DNA of 64,000 nucleotides from Ignatzschineria ureiclastica (lineage in GTDB: Bacteria; Pseudomonadota; Gammaproteobacteria; Cardiobacteriales; Wohlfahrtiimonadaceae). The position numbers were made by a program, and so were the translations under genes. Below, piece after piece: positions 27,801-38,273 of the stretch. The stretch is from contig NZ_QEWQ01000003.1 of assembly GCF_003121845.1 (NCBI RefSeq), forward strand, positions 126,501 through 190,500. The letters run 5' to 3'. Below the pieces are notes generated by a model, which saw only the letters and a program-made list of their open reading frames with translations, did not search any database and was not told the origin of the DNA. Each line of letters begins with the position of its first letter. The first letter of the stretch is position 1.

Positions 27801-29012
27801 TTATGGTTTAACAAAACTTGGAATATCTCCATAATACCCCATTGCCATTCTTGCAAGGCGTTTTTTCACAAAAGGAAGCTTATCCGCTGCCGATAATCCG
27901 AGATTTCGAACACCTTTTACGAGCCCAGATTTACTGGTAGAGCTACGTTTAAAGAGATCCATAGAGCCCATAATCAATAAGTTATGGGCTTTTCGGCGTT
28001 TCTCATAACGTTTTAAAATGGTCATATCGCCTAGCGAAATCCCTGCTTTTTTAGCATTGATTAACTCCTCAACCAAAGTGGCCGAATCAAGATAGCCAAT
28101 ATTGACCCCTAATCCTGCTAGCGGATGAATCGAATGTGCCGCATCTCCCGCAAGGGCAAAATTTGCTCGCACATAATGTTGCGCATGATTTAAACGAAGT
28201 GGAAAAGCCCCTAATTCACCTGCAACTTCAATTTTACCAAATTTCCCTTCAAAACCATTCGTTAACCGTTCAGAAAATGCTTCTGGCGATAAAGCTAATA
28301 ACTCATCTGCCTCTTCGAAAGTGGTATGCCAGGCGAGTGAACAACGGCCATCACTGAGCGGTAGAAGTGCTAACGGTCCATTTTCTAAAAATCGTTGCCA
28401 ACAGCTATTTTCATGACTCTTTTCAGGACGAACTTGACCTACAATAGTTTTCTGCCCATAGCTCCAACCTGTTGTCGGAATATTCGCCCAATCTCGCACT
28501 AATGAACGTCCACCATCTGCGCCAACGACTAATTCCGTTTCATAAGTATCACCATTACTCAGTGTTACTTCTACGAGATCTCCTTTACGCACAAAGGATT
28601 CTAATTTTGTACTATCCAAAATCGTCAAATTTCCCAATTTTTGTGCACGATCAAGTAGCACACCTTGCGTTGCTTCATTATCAATGATCCAACCTAAAGC
28701 ATCAGAGCCGGTGCCTTGTGCATCAAAGGTCAATTCTCCTCGGCCACCTTCATCCCACACATGCATATGTAAGAACGGTGTCACGCGACCTGTATGTTGC
28801 AATCCATCCCAAGCATCCACATATTGCAACCATTTCTTACTTGACGGTGTAAAAGCCGACACGCGCAGACCGTAATCCTCTGTAGGATAGAGCTTCGCAA
28901 GAGGATGAAATTCAATCACTAAAACCTTCATTCCGGCTTTTGCCAAACCAATTGCAATACTTGACCCTACTAATCCTGCGCCATTAATAATGACATCAAA
29001 TCGGTTACTCAT
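27801..29012 (-). CDS. FAD-dependent ubiquinone hydroxylase (UbiI/UbiF/VisC type)
   Basis: A flavin monooxygenase of the UbiH/COQ6 family that hydroxylates the ring in ubiquinone synthesis. It has the Rossmann motif GAGLVGSSIAIGLAKAG, the conserved VVGADGGRSLVRDW, and the FAD-binding LAGDAAHSIHPLAGLGVNIGYLD. The first frame codon is a GTG, but the ATG at 29012 lies six bases after GAGGTG and gives MSNRFDVIING. It could be UbiI, UbiF or VisC; the exact carbon modified cannot be told. It follows a UbiH paralogue on the same strand, 175 bp away. Confidence 0.85.
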   Translation of the reverse strand: MSNRFDVIINGAGLVGSSIAIGLAKAGMKVLVIEFHPLAKLYPTEDYGLRVSAFTPSSKKWLQYVDAWDGLQHTGRVTPFLHMHVWDEGGRGELTFDAQGTGSDALGWIIDNEATQGVLLDRAQKLGNLTILDSTKLESFVRKGDLVEVTLSNGDTYETELVVGADGGRSLVRDWANIPTTGWSYGQKTIVGQVRPEKSHENSCWQRFLENGPLALLPLSDGRCSLAWHTTFEEADELLALSPEAFSERLTNGFEGKFGKIEVAGELGAFPLRLNHAQHYVRANFALAGDAAHSIHPLAGLGVNIGYLDSATLVEELINAKKAGISLGDMTILKRYEKRRKAHNLLIMGSMDLFKRSSTSKSGLVKGVRNLGLSAADKLPFVKKRLARMAMGYYGDIPSFVKP

Positions 29013-29187
29013 CATCAACACCTCGACTCTTTTATTTATGAATGCTTATTCATCAAGCACAATCACTCTTATCTATTTTTGAAGCCAGAATTTTGAATTC
29101 TCCATTCTAAGCGCATCATTCTGAAATCGTTATTTTAAAAAAATTACGCTAAACCCTAATACACCACTGATTTTTCCCTGATATTCT

Positions 29188-30390
29188 CTAATACCCCATG
29201 CCAAAACGGGCAATCCGTTTCTTTAGAGGGGGTAAATGGCTGACTAAGCGCAATGCCACATTACGAATATGTGGCGCAATCGGAATATCGATCCCAAAGC
29301 CTCGTACCAGGAAATCAGTCGCACCGACGACTTTCACTACATCTTTCCGGCGATCTTTTTGATAAGGTTTAAGCGTCTCTAAAGTTGGAATATTGCCTCC
29401 TGCAAAATAAGGCAGTAATAATTCACAATCTCGAAAACCTAAATTAAGACCCTGTCCAGCAATAGGATGCAGCGAATGTGCACTGTTGCCAATCAGTGTT
29501 AAACAGGGTTTGCAGACAGTTTTAGGGATCATAAGAGATAGCTCCCATACATGTCGATCTGTCACCGCTTCTACATCGCCTAATTCATAACCGATACGAT
29601 AGATAATCTCATCGGCAAATCGTTCATTAGAGGCTGTTTCCCACATCTCTTTATCCGCACGATCTGCAATTAAGACTACTGCCATTTCATGACTACCAAT
29701 AGGCAATAAAGCTAATGGCCCATCACTCGTAAAGCGCTCATATGCCATATTATGATGCGGTTTACTAAAACGTGCGCGCGCAATAACCGCCACTTGATCA
29801 TAATCAGTATGGTAAGACTCAATACCAGAGAGCATCCGTAAGTGAGAATGCATGCCTTCTGCTGCAATAATCCAATCAAAAATATCGGTCTCTTTTTCGC
29901 TCGGCGATTGCAAAACTGATTCTGCTTTATCGCCTATTACTTGATAATCGGTAAGACGCGTTTCATCTAAGTAAACGATGTTATCACAGGCTTCAATTGC
30001 TTCATGCATTCCTAATACTAGGCGCCCAAGCGGAATCAGTGCACCAAAATCCTCTAAATGATGATCAGAGGCGTAAAGCTCTACTTTTGTAGCATAGCCT
30101 TTTTCAGAAACATGCACACTCTCAATGGGAGTTGCATAAGGTTTAAGCGCCTGCCATAGATCAATGGACTCAAGAAATTTCACAGAGCGATGAGAGAGCG
30201 CAATCATTCTCGTATCTTGCTCTAAAAGAGCAGCTGTGGGCTTTTTATGTTGATCCACGACGACAATTGATAATGCACTCTTTTGCAACCCTAATGCAAA
30301 AGAGAGACCTATCGGTCCAGCCCCTGAAATTAAAATACGCTTCTCTAACCCTTCCATCTTCCAATTTCTCACTCTATTTAGATCTATCAT
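29188..30390 (-). CDS. ubiH: 2-octaprenyl-6-methoxyphenol hydroxylase UbiH-like
   Basis: Second flavin monooxygenase of the ubiquinone pathway, probably the C4 hydroxylase UbiH because it lies upstream of a UbiI/VisC-type partner as in other gammaproteobacteria. Motifs: ISGAGPIGLSFALGLQKS, DTRMIALSHRS, AAEGMHSHLRMLSG, and LIGNSAHSLHPIAGQGLNLGFRD. The DG motif of the family reads EG in AAEGMHS, a mild deviation. The start could also be the ATG at 30357. Length (400) is normal. The ubiG/ubiE genes are not nearby. Confidence 0.83.
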   Translation of the reverse strand: MIDLNRVRNWKMEGLEKRILISGAGPIGLSFALGLQKSALSIVVVDQHKKPTAALLEQDTRMIALSHRSVKFLESIDLWQALKPYATPIESVHVSEKGYATKVELYASDHHLEDFGALIPLGRLVLGMHEAIEACDNIVYLDETRLTDYQVIGDKAESVLQSPSEKETDIFDWIIAAEGMHSHLRMLSGIESYHTDYDQVAVIARARFSKPHHNMAYERFTSDGPLALLPIGSHEMAVVLIADRADKEMWETASNERFADEIIYRIGYELGDVEAVTDRHVWELSLMIPKTVCKPCLTLIGNSAHSLHPIAGQGLNLGFRDCELLLPYFAGGNIPTLETLKPYQKDRRKDVVKVVGATDFLVRGFGIDIPIAPHIRNVALRLVSHLPPLKKRIARFGMGY

Positions 30391-30512
30391 ATATCGCTCT
30401 ATTGTAACGATCTTCCTCCATCGGATATTGACACATCACAATTAAAGCCCATATTTATCTTTTTGATTTCTATTCGCTATGCCTAGTAGAAATCTCTCAC
30501 TCCATAACAATA

Positions 30513-30547
30513 GAAGCGTGATAATCCCTATAAGAATCATACGCTTC
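30513..30547 (-). terminator. Possible terminator after map
   Basis: GAAGCGT / ACGCTTC stem with a large loop, 90 bp after the map stop codon. The tail TATTGTT is only weakly U-rich. Confidence 0.4.
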
Positions 30548-30637
30548 CATTCATCCTAGCAATGTCATTACCTCAGTGTCATTACCTATTTACCCTAGTC
30601 ACATTGCATTCTGATCCATCAGCCTGAATAGATCAAC

Positions 30638-31402
30638 CTACTCTGTCGGTAAACTTAAAATCTCATAGCCTGTTTCAGTCACTAAGACCGCATGTTCCCA
30701 CTGTGCTGTGAGTGAGCGATCTCTCGTAACCGCTGTCCAACCATCATTGAGCACTTTAACGCCCGGTTTGCCCACATTAATCATCGGTTCAATGGTAAAG
30801 ATCATACCCGGCGCCATAATATCGCGCACCATCGGCGAATCATAGTGCAATACTTGAGGCGCTTCATGTAGACTTAACCCCACGCCATGACCACAGAAAT
30901 CTTGAACCACGGAATAATTATGCGCATGTGCATGCTTCTCAATCACCCGTCCAATTTCACGGAAAGGCACGCCCGGTTTTACCACTTCAATACCAAGCAT
31001 CATACATTCATAAGTTACATCCACAAGACGCTGCGCTAAAATAGAAACCTCTCCCACGCAGAACATTTGACTACTATCTCCAAAATAACCATCTTTAGAA
31101 AGACAGATATCAATATTGACAATATCGCCCTCCTTCAGCGCGCGATCACCCGGGATCCCATGACATACCACATGATTAATTGAGATACACGTTGCACCTG
31201 GGAATGGCGGATGGCCATAATTAAGACTTCCCGAGACTAAACCCTCTTCTAACATCCAGCTGTGAATGAGTTCATCGAGTGATTTAGTGGTAACGCCGGG
31301 TTTTACATAAGGCTTAATTCGCTTTAAAAGATTCGCAACCGCTTGATTGGCCTTACGAATACCTTCAATTTGCTGTGCATCTTTAATAAAAATTTGTGAC
31401 AT
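30638..31402 (-). CDS. map: Type I methionine aminopeptidase
   Basis: Map removes the initiator methionine from new proteins. The 254-residue enzyme holds the metal ligands in VNIDICLSKDGYFGDSSQMF (two Asp), in GHGVGLSLHEAP (His) and in FTIEPMINVG and QWEHAVLVTE (Glu). AAAGGA precedes the ATG. It is usually next to rpsB-tsf, which are absent here. Confidence 0.96.
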   Translation of the reverse strand: MSQIFIKDAQQIEGIRKANQAVANLLKRIKPYVKPGVTTKSLDELIHSWMLEEGLVSGSLNYGHPPFPGATCISINHVVCHGIPGDRALKEGDIVNIDICLSKDGYFGDSSQMFCVGEVSILAQRLVDVTYECMMLGIEVVKPGVPFREIGRVIEKHAHAHNYSVVQDFCGHGVGLSLHEAPQVLHYDSPMVRDIMAPGMIFTIEPMINVGKPGVKVLNDGWTAVTRDRSLTAQWEHAVLVTETGYEILSLPTE

Positions 31403-31496
31403 ATCGTTCCTTTCTTTTCTCCTAATAAATAGGTTTACTATTAATCCCTATCGTTGCTATCAGTTTGCCATTATAAACAGGTCTATGAGCATATTG

Positions 31497-32063
31497 TTAT
31501 GTGCGTGGTAGAGTAACACCTGTTTGACCTTGGTATTTGCCCCCTCGGTCTTTATATGAAACTTCACATTCACGATCAGATTCTAAAAAGAGCATCTGCG
31601 CAACACCTTCGCCGGCATAGATCTTCGCCGGAAGTGGCGTTGTGTTAGAGAACTCAAGCGTAACGTGCCCTTCCCATTCAGGCTCTAATGGTGTGACATT
31701 CACGATAATACCGCAACGTGCATAGGTAGACTTCCCTAGACAAATGGTCAACACAGAACGAGGAATACGGAAATACTCAACAGTACGGGCCAGTGCAAAT
31801 GAATTGGGGGGAATAATACAGACATCTGAAACCACATCAACAAAGCTATTTTCATCGAAATTTTTAGGATCGACAATGCTTGAATTAATATTGGTAAAGA
31901 TCTTAAACTCATTGCTACAGCGCACATCATAACCATAACTTGATGTGCCGTAGCTAATAATCCGACCCTTCTCATTTTTCCGAATTTGTCCGGGCTCAAA
32001 AGGCTCGATCATGCCATATTTCTCTGCCTGTTCCCGAATCCAATGATCTGCTTTTATTGACAT
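31497..32063 (-). CDS. dcd: dCTP deaminase
   Basis: Dcd converts dCTP to dUTP, the main route to thymidylate in many gammaproteobacteria. The 188-residue protein has the conserved start [22 protein letters not shown], the SSYGYDVRC segment, the nucleotide-binding [29 protein letters not shown] and the C-terminal [12 protein letters not shown]. It lies downstream of apbC (107-bp gap), as in other genomes of this group. Confidence 0.97.
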   Translation of the reverse strand: MSIKADHWIREQAEKYGMIEPFEPGQIRKNEKGRIISYGTSSYGYDVRCSNEFKIFTNINSSIVDPKNFDENSFVDVVSDVCIIPPNSFALARTVEYFRIPRSVLTICLGKSTYARCGIIVNVTPLEPEWEGHVTLEFSNTTPLPAKIYAGEGVAQMLFLESDRECEVSYKDRGGKYQGQTGVTLPRT

Positions 32064-32170
32064 TCTCTATCCTTTTATTCTGTACGTGTCTATTCTATGC
32101 ACTTTTCTTCAATCTTATTTCATCTTGATAACCACTGCCCTATTCTACAATCGCGCAGTGGATACAGATT

Positions 32171-33274
32171 CTATTTCAGCTCTTTACCTTGCGATTGCTG
32201 TACAACGACCTTCGGGAAACCCGCCATTCGATCCCGCTCTCTTAAAGATAAAATGGCACTCATCTTAATCGCCATCTCACGATAACGATCTGCTAATGGG
32301 CCGCCGGCGGTCACTGTCGGTGCGCCACGATCTGCTTCTTGACGAATTGAGATATCAAGTGGCATCTGTCCAAGCAATGCAACATTCGCCTCTTTTGCTA
32401 AATGATCACCCCCTAGAGTACCAAAGATCGCCTCTTCGTGACCACATTGGCTACAGATATGAAAACTCATATTCTCAATAATACCCAGAATCGGCACGCC
32501 CACTTTCTCAAACATATTGATCCCTTTACGGGCATCTAATAACGCAATATCTTGAGGCGTTGTGATAATCACACTGCCGGCAACCGGAATCTGCTGTGCC
32601 AATGTTAATTGAATATCACCGGTTCCCGGTGGCATATCGATAATGAGATAATCGAGCTCCTTCCACGCAGTCTCTTTAAGCATCTGTGTTAAAGCAGATA
32701 CCGCCATCGGCGCACGCCAAATAGCAGCATCGGCTTGTGCAATCAAATAACCAATCGAGTTACTCTGTAAACCTTGCGCCATAATAGGTTCCATCGATTT
32801 ACCATCGAGAGATACCGGTTTTTCGTGAGTATTGAGCATTGTTGGCAGACTAGGACCATAGATATCCGCATCTAAAATCCCCACACTTGCGCCCTCTTGC
32901 TGTAACGCGAGCGCTAAATTAACGGCAGTCGTAGATTTACCCACACCGCCCTTACCTGAAGCCACCGCAATAATATTCTTCACATTGGCCATTGCGTGCA
33001 ATTGTCCTTGCACCTTATGCGCGACTACTTTGCTCTCAACGGTTACTGTTGCGCTGTAACCTGTCTCTTGACTTATTAAAGTACTTAATCTGGTTTGGAT
33101 CATTTCGCTATGGGCTTTGGCATAAAACCCTAAGACGATCTGCACGCTAATCTTCTTTTGCGCATCATCGATTTCAATTGCTTTCACACAACCCGCTGAG
33201 CGTAAATCCATTCCCAAATAGCGATCAACTTCTTGACCAATAATCCCTGCAACAACATCCTTTGTAATTTTCAT
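32171..33274 (-). CDS. apbC: Iron-sulfur cluster carrier ApbC (Mrp/NBP35 family)
   Basis: ApbC is a P-loop ATPase that binds and hands over Fe-S clusters. Residues 1-90 are a MIP18/DUF59 domain. The deviant Walker A SGKGGVGKSTTAVNLALAL follows, then DIYGPSLPTML, DMPPGTGDIQLTL, and the cluster-binding CxxC in FHICSQCGHEE. The ATG at 33274 has GAGGTAGAG before it, giving 367 residues. It sits upstream of dcd. Confidence 0.94.
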   Translation of the reverse strand: MKITKDVVAGIIGQEVDRYLGMDLRSAGCVKAIEIDDAQKKISVQIVLGFYAKAHSEMIQTRLSTLISQETGYSATVTVESKVVAHKVQGQLHAMANVKNIIAVASGKGGVGKSTTAVNLALALQQEGASVGILDADIYGPSLPTMLNTHEKPVSLDGKSMEPIMAQGLQSNSIGYLIAQADAAIWRAPMAVSALTQMLKETAWKELDYLIIDMPPGTGDIQLTLAQQIPVAGSVIITTPQDIALLDARKGINMFEKVGVPILGIIENMSFHICSQCGHEEAIFGTLGGDHLAKEANVALLGQMPLDISIRQEADRGAPTVTAGGPLADRYREMAIKMSAILSLRERDRMAGFPKVVVQQSQGKELK

Positions 33275-33443
33275 CTCTACCTCTAGCACTACTCTATTTT
33301 TGATTCTCTATTCTATCACTCATTCAGGGATAAATTCATTTTCATCTATGCTTCATTCGCACTAGTACCATTTACCCCTGATTTATTCATTCTCAATCTG
33401 ACAATGTCGAATCACTATTGTGAATCACTCTTGGTAATCACGA

Positions 33444-33944
33444 TTACCAATCCTCTGCGACTTTTACCATCAACTGCTGACCTAAGTCTGTGCGCGCTTC
33501 ACTAGTCACCGTCAACTCCTCACCTACCCGAGCTAGTTTTAACACGATATCCGCTTCCGGCAGAACACCCGCCCCTTTCTCCGGCCATTCAATGAGCCAA
33601 ATACCACTCTCTTCTAATAATCCTAAATCAAAGAGCTCCACCGGCGAGGCAAGGCGATAGAGATCGGCGTGAAGCACCGTCAGCGCCGGCAATTCATAAG
33701 GTTCGATTAATGTATAGGTTGGGCTTTTAATCGCCCCCTTAACACCTAACGCTTGAATAAAGTGGCGGGAAAAGGCGGTTTTACCTGCCCCTAACTGCCC
33801 CTCTAAATAGATTTTACAATCGGTAATCGCTAAATTTTGTAACCATTTAGCCAATGTTTTTGCCCATAAATCAGTCTCTTTTTCTGAAGAGAAGACCCAT
33901 TGCATTGCTGTCTTTTGTGAGATTTCATCCATTTTTTCTATCAT
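33444..33944 (-). CDS. tsaE: tRNA threonylcarbamoyladenosine synthesis ATPase TsaE
   Basis: TsaE is the ATPase of the t6A complex (TsaB-TsaC-TsaD-TsaE) that modifies ANN-decoding tRNAs. The 166-residue protein has Walker A EGQLGAGKTAFSRHFIQALG, the SPTYTLIEPYE segment, HADLYRL and LIEWPEKG, all characteristic. Translation could start at Met1 or Met5; neither has a strong ribosome binding site. The amidase gene often found beside it is absent. Confidence 0.95.
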   Translation of the reverse strand: MIEKMDEISQKTAMQWVFSSEKETDLWAKTLAKWLQNLAITDCKIYLEGQLGAGKTAFSRHFIQALGVKGAIKSPTYTLIEPYELPALTVLHADLYRLASPVELFDLGLLEESGIWLIEWPEKGAGVLPEADIVLKLARVGEELTVTSEARTDLGQQLMVKVAEDW

Positions 33945-34008
33945 TTTTCTGCCATCCTATCCGTCTTATTACATTCCCCGTAATACTAACCTTGTTACGC
34001 TCATATCA

Positions 34009-35394
34009 TTATTGCCCTAACTTTATCGGCGCTTGATCTGTCGGTAATTTTTTAGATAACAACCATAAACGAATATTGAGGAAGATCGCAGCAAAGGTTA
34101 AACCGGCAATTAAACCCATCCAAACGCCGGGCGCTTCTAGCTGTTTCACCACTCCAAGATAGTAGCAGAGCGGGAAAGCAATTAACCAATAGGAAGCGAT
34201 CCCTAAGAACATCGGCACTTTGGTATCTTTCATTCCTCGCAACACACCATTGGCAGAGATCTGCATTCCATCAGGCAATTGGAAGAAGATAGAGTAGATA
34301 ATTAAGCCCGCGCTCATCTCAATAATCGCCGGATTGCTATTAAAGAGTTGTGGGATATGGTAACGGGCGCCATAAAGAATCAAGCTTGTCACTAACATCA
34401 ATGCGATCACCACTGTGCGCCCCATTCGGCTCACCCGTAATACACTCTCATAATCCATTCGTCCCATTCGTTGACCGATCATCGAGGTAATCGCCATTGC
34501 AGTACTGAGTGGAATCATAAAGGTCATTGAGGTAATCGCCAAAGAGATCTGATGACTTGCCACCACTACCGTCCCAAATTGTCCCAAAATTAAGCCAGCT
34601 GCCGAGAAAATCGCCACTTCTGCAAAGAACGTTGCTCCACTCGGTAACCCTACGTGCACCATCTCTTTTAATCTCGCATCCGGCTTTTCTAACTTACGCA
34701 CTAAACGCAGGCTTCGTAATCGGGGATCGATAAAGGTAAAACCCACTAATAAAAAGAGCATCACCCAGAAAGTTAAGGCAGTGCCTAACCCCGAGCCGAC
34801 AATTCCATAGCTTGGTAATCCAATCGGCGCATAACCATTAACAAGGATATAGTTTAAAATTCCATTCACTACAAATCCGACACCACACACAATCGTAATC
34901 GGCACCGGGCGCGCAACCCCCTCACAAACGGCACGCAAACTATTAAAGACAAAAATCGCCGGCACCCCCACACTCAAAGCGCGTAGATATGAGACCGAGT
35001 CCGGAATGAGTTCCGCTTCCACCTGTAGCCACTGTAGTAGTGTTCCCGAGAAAAAATTCATTACCAGTAGCACAACCACCATAAGAATGACCGAAATCAA
35101 GAGCCCGTTATGCCAAATCTTCGCCACATCCTCGCTCTTGCCTTTACCAAATTCATGGGCACTAAAGATCGCCACACTCATCAACACACCGGTACTAAAA
35201 AGTAGTAATGGATTCCAAATCATCACCCCTAATCCCACAGAAGCCTGTGTATGATCGGCATAATGGCCGGTAATCGCAATGTCGGTTACGCCCATTCCCA
35301 CCAAAAACCATTGGGTAATAAGAATCGGTAATGTGAGGGCAAATAACATCTGCAACTCATCTTTTTGAAAATGAAAATAGCGACTCACGCCCAC
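34009..35394 (-). CDS. MATE family multidrug efflux transporter
   Basis: A 461-residue inner membrane protein with twelve predicted membrane helices in two repeats, as in NorM-type pumps that exchange Na+ or H+ for cationic drugs. The N-terminal ALTLPILITQWFLVGMGVTDIAITGHY matches the family start, and MIPLSTAMAITSMIGQRMGR in the second half is the equivalent repeat. It is a single gene upstream of tsaE. The substrate cannot be predicted. Confidence 0.9.
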   Translation of the reverse strand: MGVSRYFHFQKDELQMLFALTLPILITQWFLVGMGVTDIAITGHYADHTQASVGLGVMIWNPLLLFSTGVLMSVAIFSAHEFGKGKSEDVAKIWHNGLLISVILMVVVLLVMNFFSGTLLQWLQVEAELIPDSVSYLRALSVGVPAIFVFNSLRAVCEGVARPVPITIVCGVGFVVNGILNYILVNGYAPIGLPSYGIVGSGLGTALTFWVMLFLLVGFTFIDPRLRSLRLVRKLEKPDARLKEMVHVGLPSGATFFAEVAIFSAAGLILGQFGTVVVASHQISLAITSMTFMIPLSTAMAITSMIGQRMGRMDYESVLRVSRMGRTVVIALMLVTSLILYGARYHIPQLFNSNPAIIEMSAGLIIYSIFFQLPDGMQISANGVLRGMKDTKVPMFLGIASYWLIAFPLCYYLGVVKQLEAPGVWMGLIAGLTFAAIFLNIRLWLLSKKLPTDQAPIKLGQ

Positions 35395-35581
35395 AATAAA
35401 ACTCCTTGATTGATTCTTTCTTAATTGGCTCTATATTCTGTATCTAACACTTCATTCACCCTATTATCCGCATCGCGCATTACAACCGTAAGACAATGAT
35501 GAGACAATTGTTAAGACAACAATTGAATAAAGCGAGAATTAATAGAGAATTGATAAAAGGGCTCTATTTTACCTTAGTTTA

Positions 35582-35633
35582 GGGAATACTCTGAAAAAAT
35601 ATCATCAAGTGTCATTGCCCAAGAGTATTCCCC
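35582..35633 (-). other. Stem-loop after uvrC
   Basis: GGGAATACTCT (35582-35592) and AGAGTATTCCC (35622-35632) are perfectly complementary over 11 bp with a ~29-base loop. They lie just past the uvrC stop. No U run follows. Confidence 0.4.
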
Positions 35634-35660
35634 GATACAATTTGGGGCGATGTTCCTTTC

Positions 35661-37478
35661 TTATGATCCTTGTCGCAATCCTTGAAAGACAATCTCTGCC
35701 AGCTTTTTACTAATGCCGGGCACTTTCTCAATGTCACTCACCGCGGCTTTTTTCAGTGATTCCAAGCCACCAAAATGCGTTAAGAGTGCGGTTCTTCTTG
35801 CTTCTCCAATGCCGGGAATATCCTCTAACAGTGAGCGCCGGCGCGCTTTATCTCGGCGAGCTCTATGCCCTTCAATGGCAAAGCGATGTGTTTCATCTCG
35901 AATCTGCGTGAGAAGATGAAATGCCGGAGATTGTGGACTCAACGGTAAGCGTGTTTTATCCCGAAGCCAGATCATATCTTGGCCTCGAACTTTACCCTCT
36001 CCTTCAGAGATCGCAAGTAGAAAAATTGACGTAATATTGAGCGCATCGAGCACCTCAATCGCCACTTGTAATTGCCCTTTGCCACCATCAATAAGCAAAA
36101 TATCCGGATAATCTGCCGGGTCTTTGCCCTTTAAGCGCCGCGTTAAGGCTTGTCGCATCGCTTCATAATCATCGCCCGGGGTAATGCCCTCAATATTAAA
36201 GCGCCGGTAATGCTGCTTCGCAAAGCCCTCTGTGGTAAAGACAACATCCGCCGCAACGGTTCGCTCCCCAAAGCTATGCGAGTTATCAAAGCACTCTATT
36301 CGGCGAATCGCTCGATTAAATCCTAACACTTCGCCTAGTGCAAAGAGACGATCTTCCACTTGAGATCGGCTCGCTAATTTCACTTTAAGGGAATGCTCAG
36401 CATTATTCTCCACCATCTCAAGCCATTGGCGCTTACGTCCCCGCAAATGACGGCTATATTGCAGCTGTACTGCATAAGGACTAATCTCGGCAAGCCCTGC
36501 GACGAGCCAACCCTCTTCCTCTTTCGGTAAGGCTTTATTGAGAATAATCGTTCGAGGGGGAAGACGGTGTTCGCCATAATATTGGCTGACAAAAGCCTCC
36601 ATCACCTCTTCTGCCGGCGTACCGCTTGGCACTTTAGGAAAGTAAGCCCGAGTACCGAGCACTCGGCCATCACGGATTGTCATCACTTCAATATTGACCA
36701 ATTCAGCCGCTTCAGCATAAGCAATAATATCTAAGGAATCGTGACTCTCCTCCATTAGATTTCGCCCTTGAATCTCCCGAATATATTGAATCTGATCCCG
36801 AACAATAGCCGCCTCTTCAAAAGCCTTCGATTGACTCAACTGCGTCATCTTCTCAATAAGGTGATCTACCAATTTTTGCGATTCACCGGTTAAAAAGAGC
36901 ACTGCTTCATCCACACTCTCTTGGTAATCTTGCTGAGAAATCTTCTCGACACAAGGGCCACTACAGCGCTGAATCTGATATTGCAAACAAGGGCGCGTGC
37001 GATTGGCAAAAAAACTATCCTCACATTCCCGCACCCGAAAAACTTTCTTCATCAAATTGAGCGTCTCTTTCACCGCTAATGAAGAGGGATATGGCCCAAA
37101 CATTCGCCCCCGTTTTTTACGGGCTCCCCGATAGAAGCTAAAACGAGGGAAAGGATGATCTGAGAGATAGATATAAGGATAACTCTTATCATCAATTAAA
37201 CGCACATTATAACGGGGGCGATGCGCTTTAATCAGATTACTCTCAAGCACTAACGCATCTTTTTCAGTGGCTGTCAGTGTCGTTTCAATAGAATCAATGT
37301 TGGCCACTAGCGCTTGTGTCTTGGGGGGAAGATTTTTAGTCTTAAAGTAGCTAGTCAGGCGGTTTTTAAGATTCTTTGCTTTTCCAACATAGATGATATC
37401 GCCCGCACTATCGCGCATCACGTAAATGCCGGAAGTCGTGGGTGCATTTTTTAAAAAGTGGTCTGCATCAAATGCCAT
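35661..37478 (-). CDS. uvrC: Excinuclease ABC subunit C
   Basis: UvrC makes both incisions in nucleotide excision repair. The 605-residue protein has the GIY-YIG nuclease (SGIYVMRDSAGDIIYVGKAKNLKNRL), the cysteine-containing segment RPCLQYQIQRCSGPC, a UvrB-binding UVR motif near 205, the RNase H-like second nuclease (IECFDNSHSFGERTVAADVVF) and C-terminal helix-hairpin-helix repeats (EDIPGIGEARRTALL, VPGISKKLAE). All active-site regions are present. It reads alone; gacA/uvrY is not adjacent. Confidence 0.97.
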   Translation of the reverse strand: MAFDADHFLKNAPTTSGIYVMRDSAGDIIYVGKAKNLKNRLTSYFKTKNLPPKTQALVANIDSIETTLTATEKDALVLESNLIKAHRPRYNVRLIDDKSYPYIYLSDHPFPRFSFYRGARKKRGRMFGPYPSSLAVKETLNLMKKVFRVRECEDSFFANRTRPCLQYQIQRCSGPCVEKISQQDYQESVDEAVLFLTGESQKLVDHLIEKMTQLSQSKAFEEAAIVRDQIQYIREIQGRNLMEESHDSLDIIAYAEAAELVNIEVMTIRDGRVLGTRAYFPKVPSGTPAEEVMEAFVSQYYGEHRLPPRTIILNKALPKEEEGWLVAGLAEISPYAVQLQYSRHLRGRKRQWLEMVENNAEHSLKVKLASRSQVEDRLFALGEVLGFNRAIRRIECFDNSHSFGERTVAADVVFTTEGFAKQHYRRFNIEGITPGDDYEAMRQALTRRLKGKDPADYPDILLIDGGKGQLQVAIEVLDALNITSIFLLAISEGEGKVRGQDMIWLRDKTRLPLSPQSPAFHLLTQIRDETHRFAIEGHRARRDKARRRSLLEDIPGIGEARRTALLTHFGGLESLKKAAVSDIEKVPGISKKLAEIVFQGLRQGS

Positions 37479-37715
37479 AGTTTTCTCATTCAGTGACGAT
37501 CAATTACTTATGAATGTAAAAAATATTCAACAACTATAAATATTTATTTATCACAAATATACGCTTGTTATTCAAATAATTAACTTTTTTAATAGCTTTT
37601 TACAGAAGAAAATATCACACAGTTAGCCTATAGAAAGCTACTATCTAAATCTCGTTCAATGATATATTATCAACCTCGTGCAACTAAAGGACAGATCAAA
37701 CAAGAGGCCCAACCT

Positions 37716-38138
37716 ATGTCACATAGAAACTCACTACAAGATGTATTACAAAATATTGACCCCGTACTCTCAAGTGAAACATACGTCTATGTCGGTCTTG
37801 CTGATCATTCTCTTCTTAAGGTATTAGGATTCGATCCTCTCGCCTTTTATAAAGAGGCTGAGGGAATTACGCTCATTCTACGCAAAGAAGAAGCAGATAA
37901 CAATTTCCTAAAATATGAGGGCGAATATTGCAAAATCACCCTCAATGTTCCTTTTAAACCGATCAGTACAGGCCTAACTGCCATTATCTCAAGTGCGCTG
38001 GCTAAAGCCGGTATTGGTATTAAACCCGTTCATACCATCTATAATAGCTATGTGCTGATCAATAAGCCTGATGCCCATATCGCCCTTGAGATTATCACAG
38101 CACTTCAACGAAAGATTCAAGGTATTAACGCTCATTAA
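37716..38138 (+). CDS. ACT-domain protein (COG3602 type)
   Basis: A 140-residue protein made of two ACT-like halves. The first is ETYVYVGLADHSLLKVLG ... GITLILRKEEAD, and the second is FKPISTGLTAIISSALAKAGIGIKPVHTIYNSYVLINK. ACT domains bind amino acids and regulate enzymes; stand-alone versions of this type have no assigned function. The ATG at 37716 with AGAGG nine bases upstream was chosen over an in-frame ATG at 37659. It is a single plus-strand gene between minus-strand genes. Confidence 0.78.
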   Translation: MSHRNSLQDVLQNIDPVLSSETYVYVGLADHSLLKVLGFDPLAFYKEAEGITLILRKEEADNNFLKYEGEYCKITLNVPFKPISTGLTAIISSALAKAGIGIKPVHTIYNSYVLINKPDAHIALEIITALQRKIQGINAH

Positions 38139-38273
38139 ATCGGTTGGCTGTTAAGCTCGTGGTTCTATTCAATCCATTCTCTGTTTAGTCAATTCACTGT
38201 TCAATTAGAGCAGTGTTCAATCAGAGCGGTGTAGCTTAGCGTATTTCTACCGGCATTATTGTAATCATTGTGA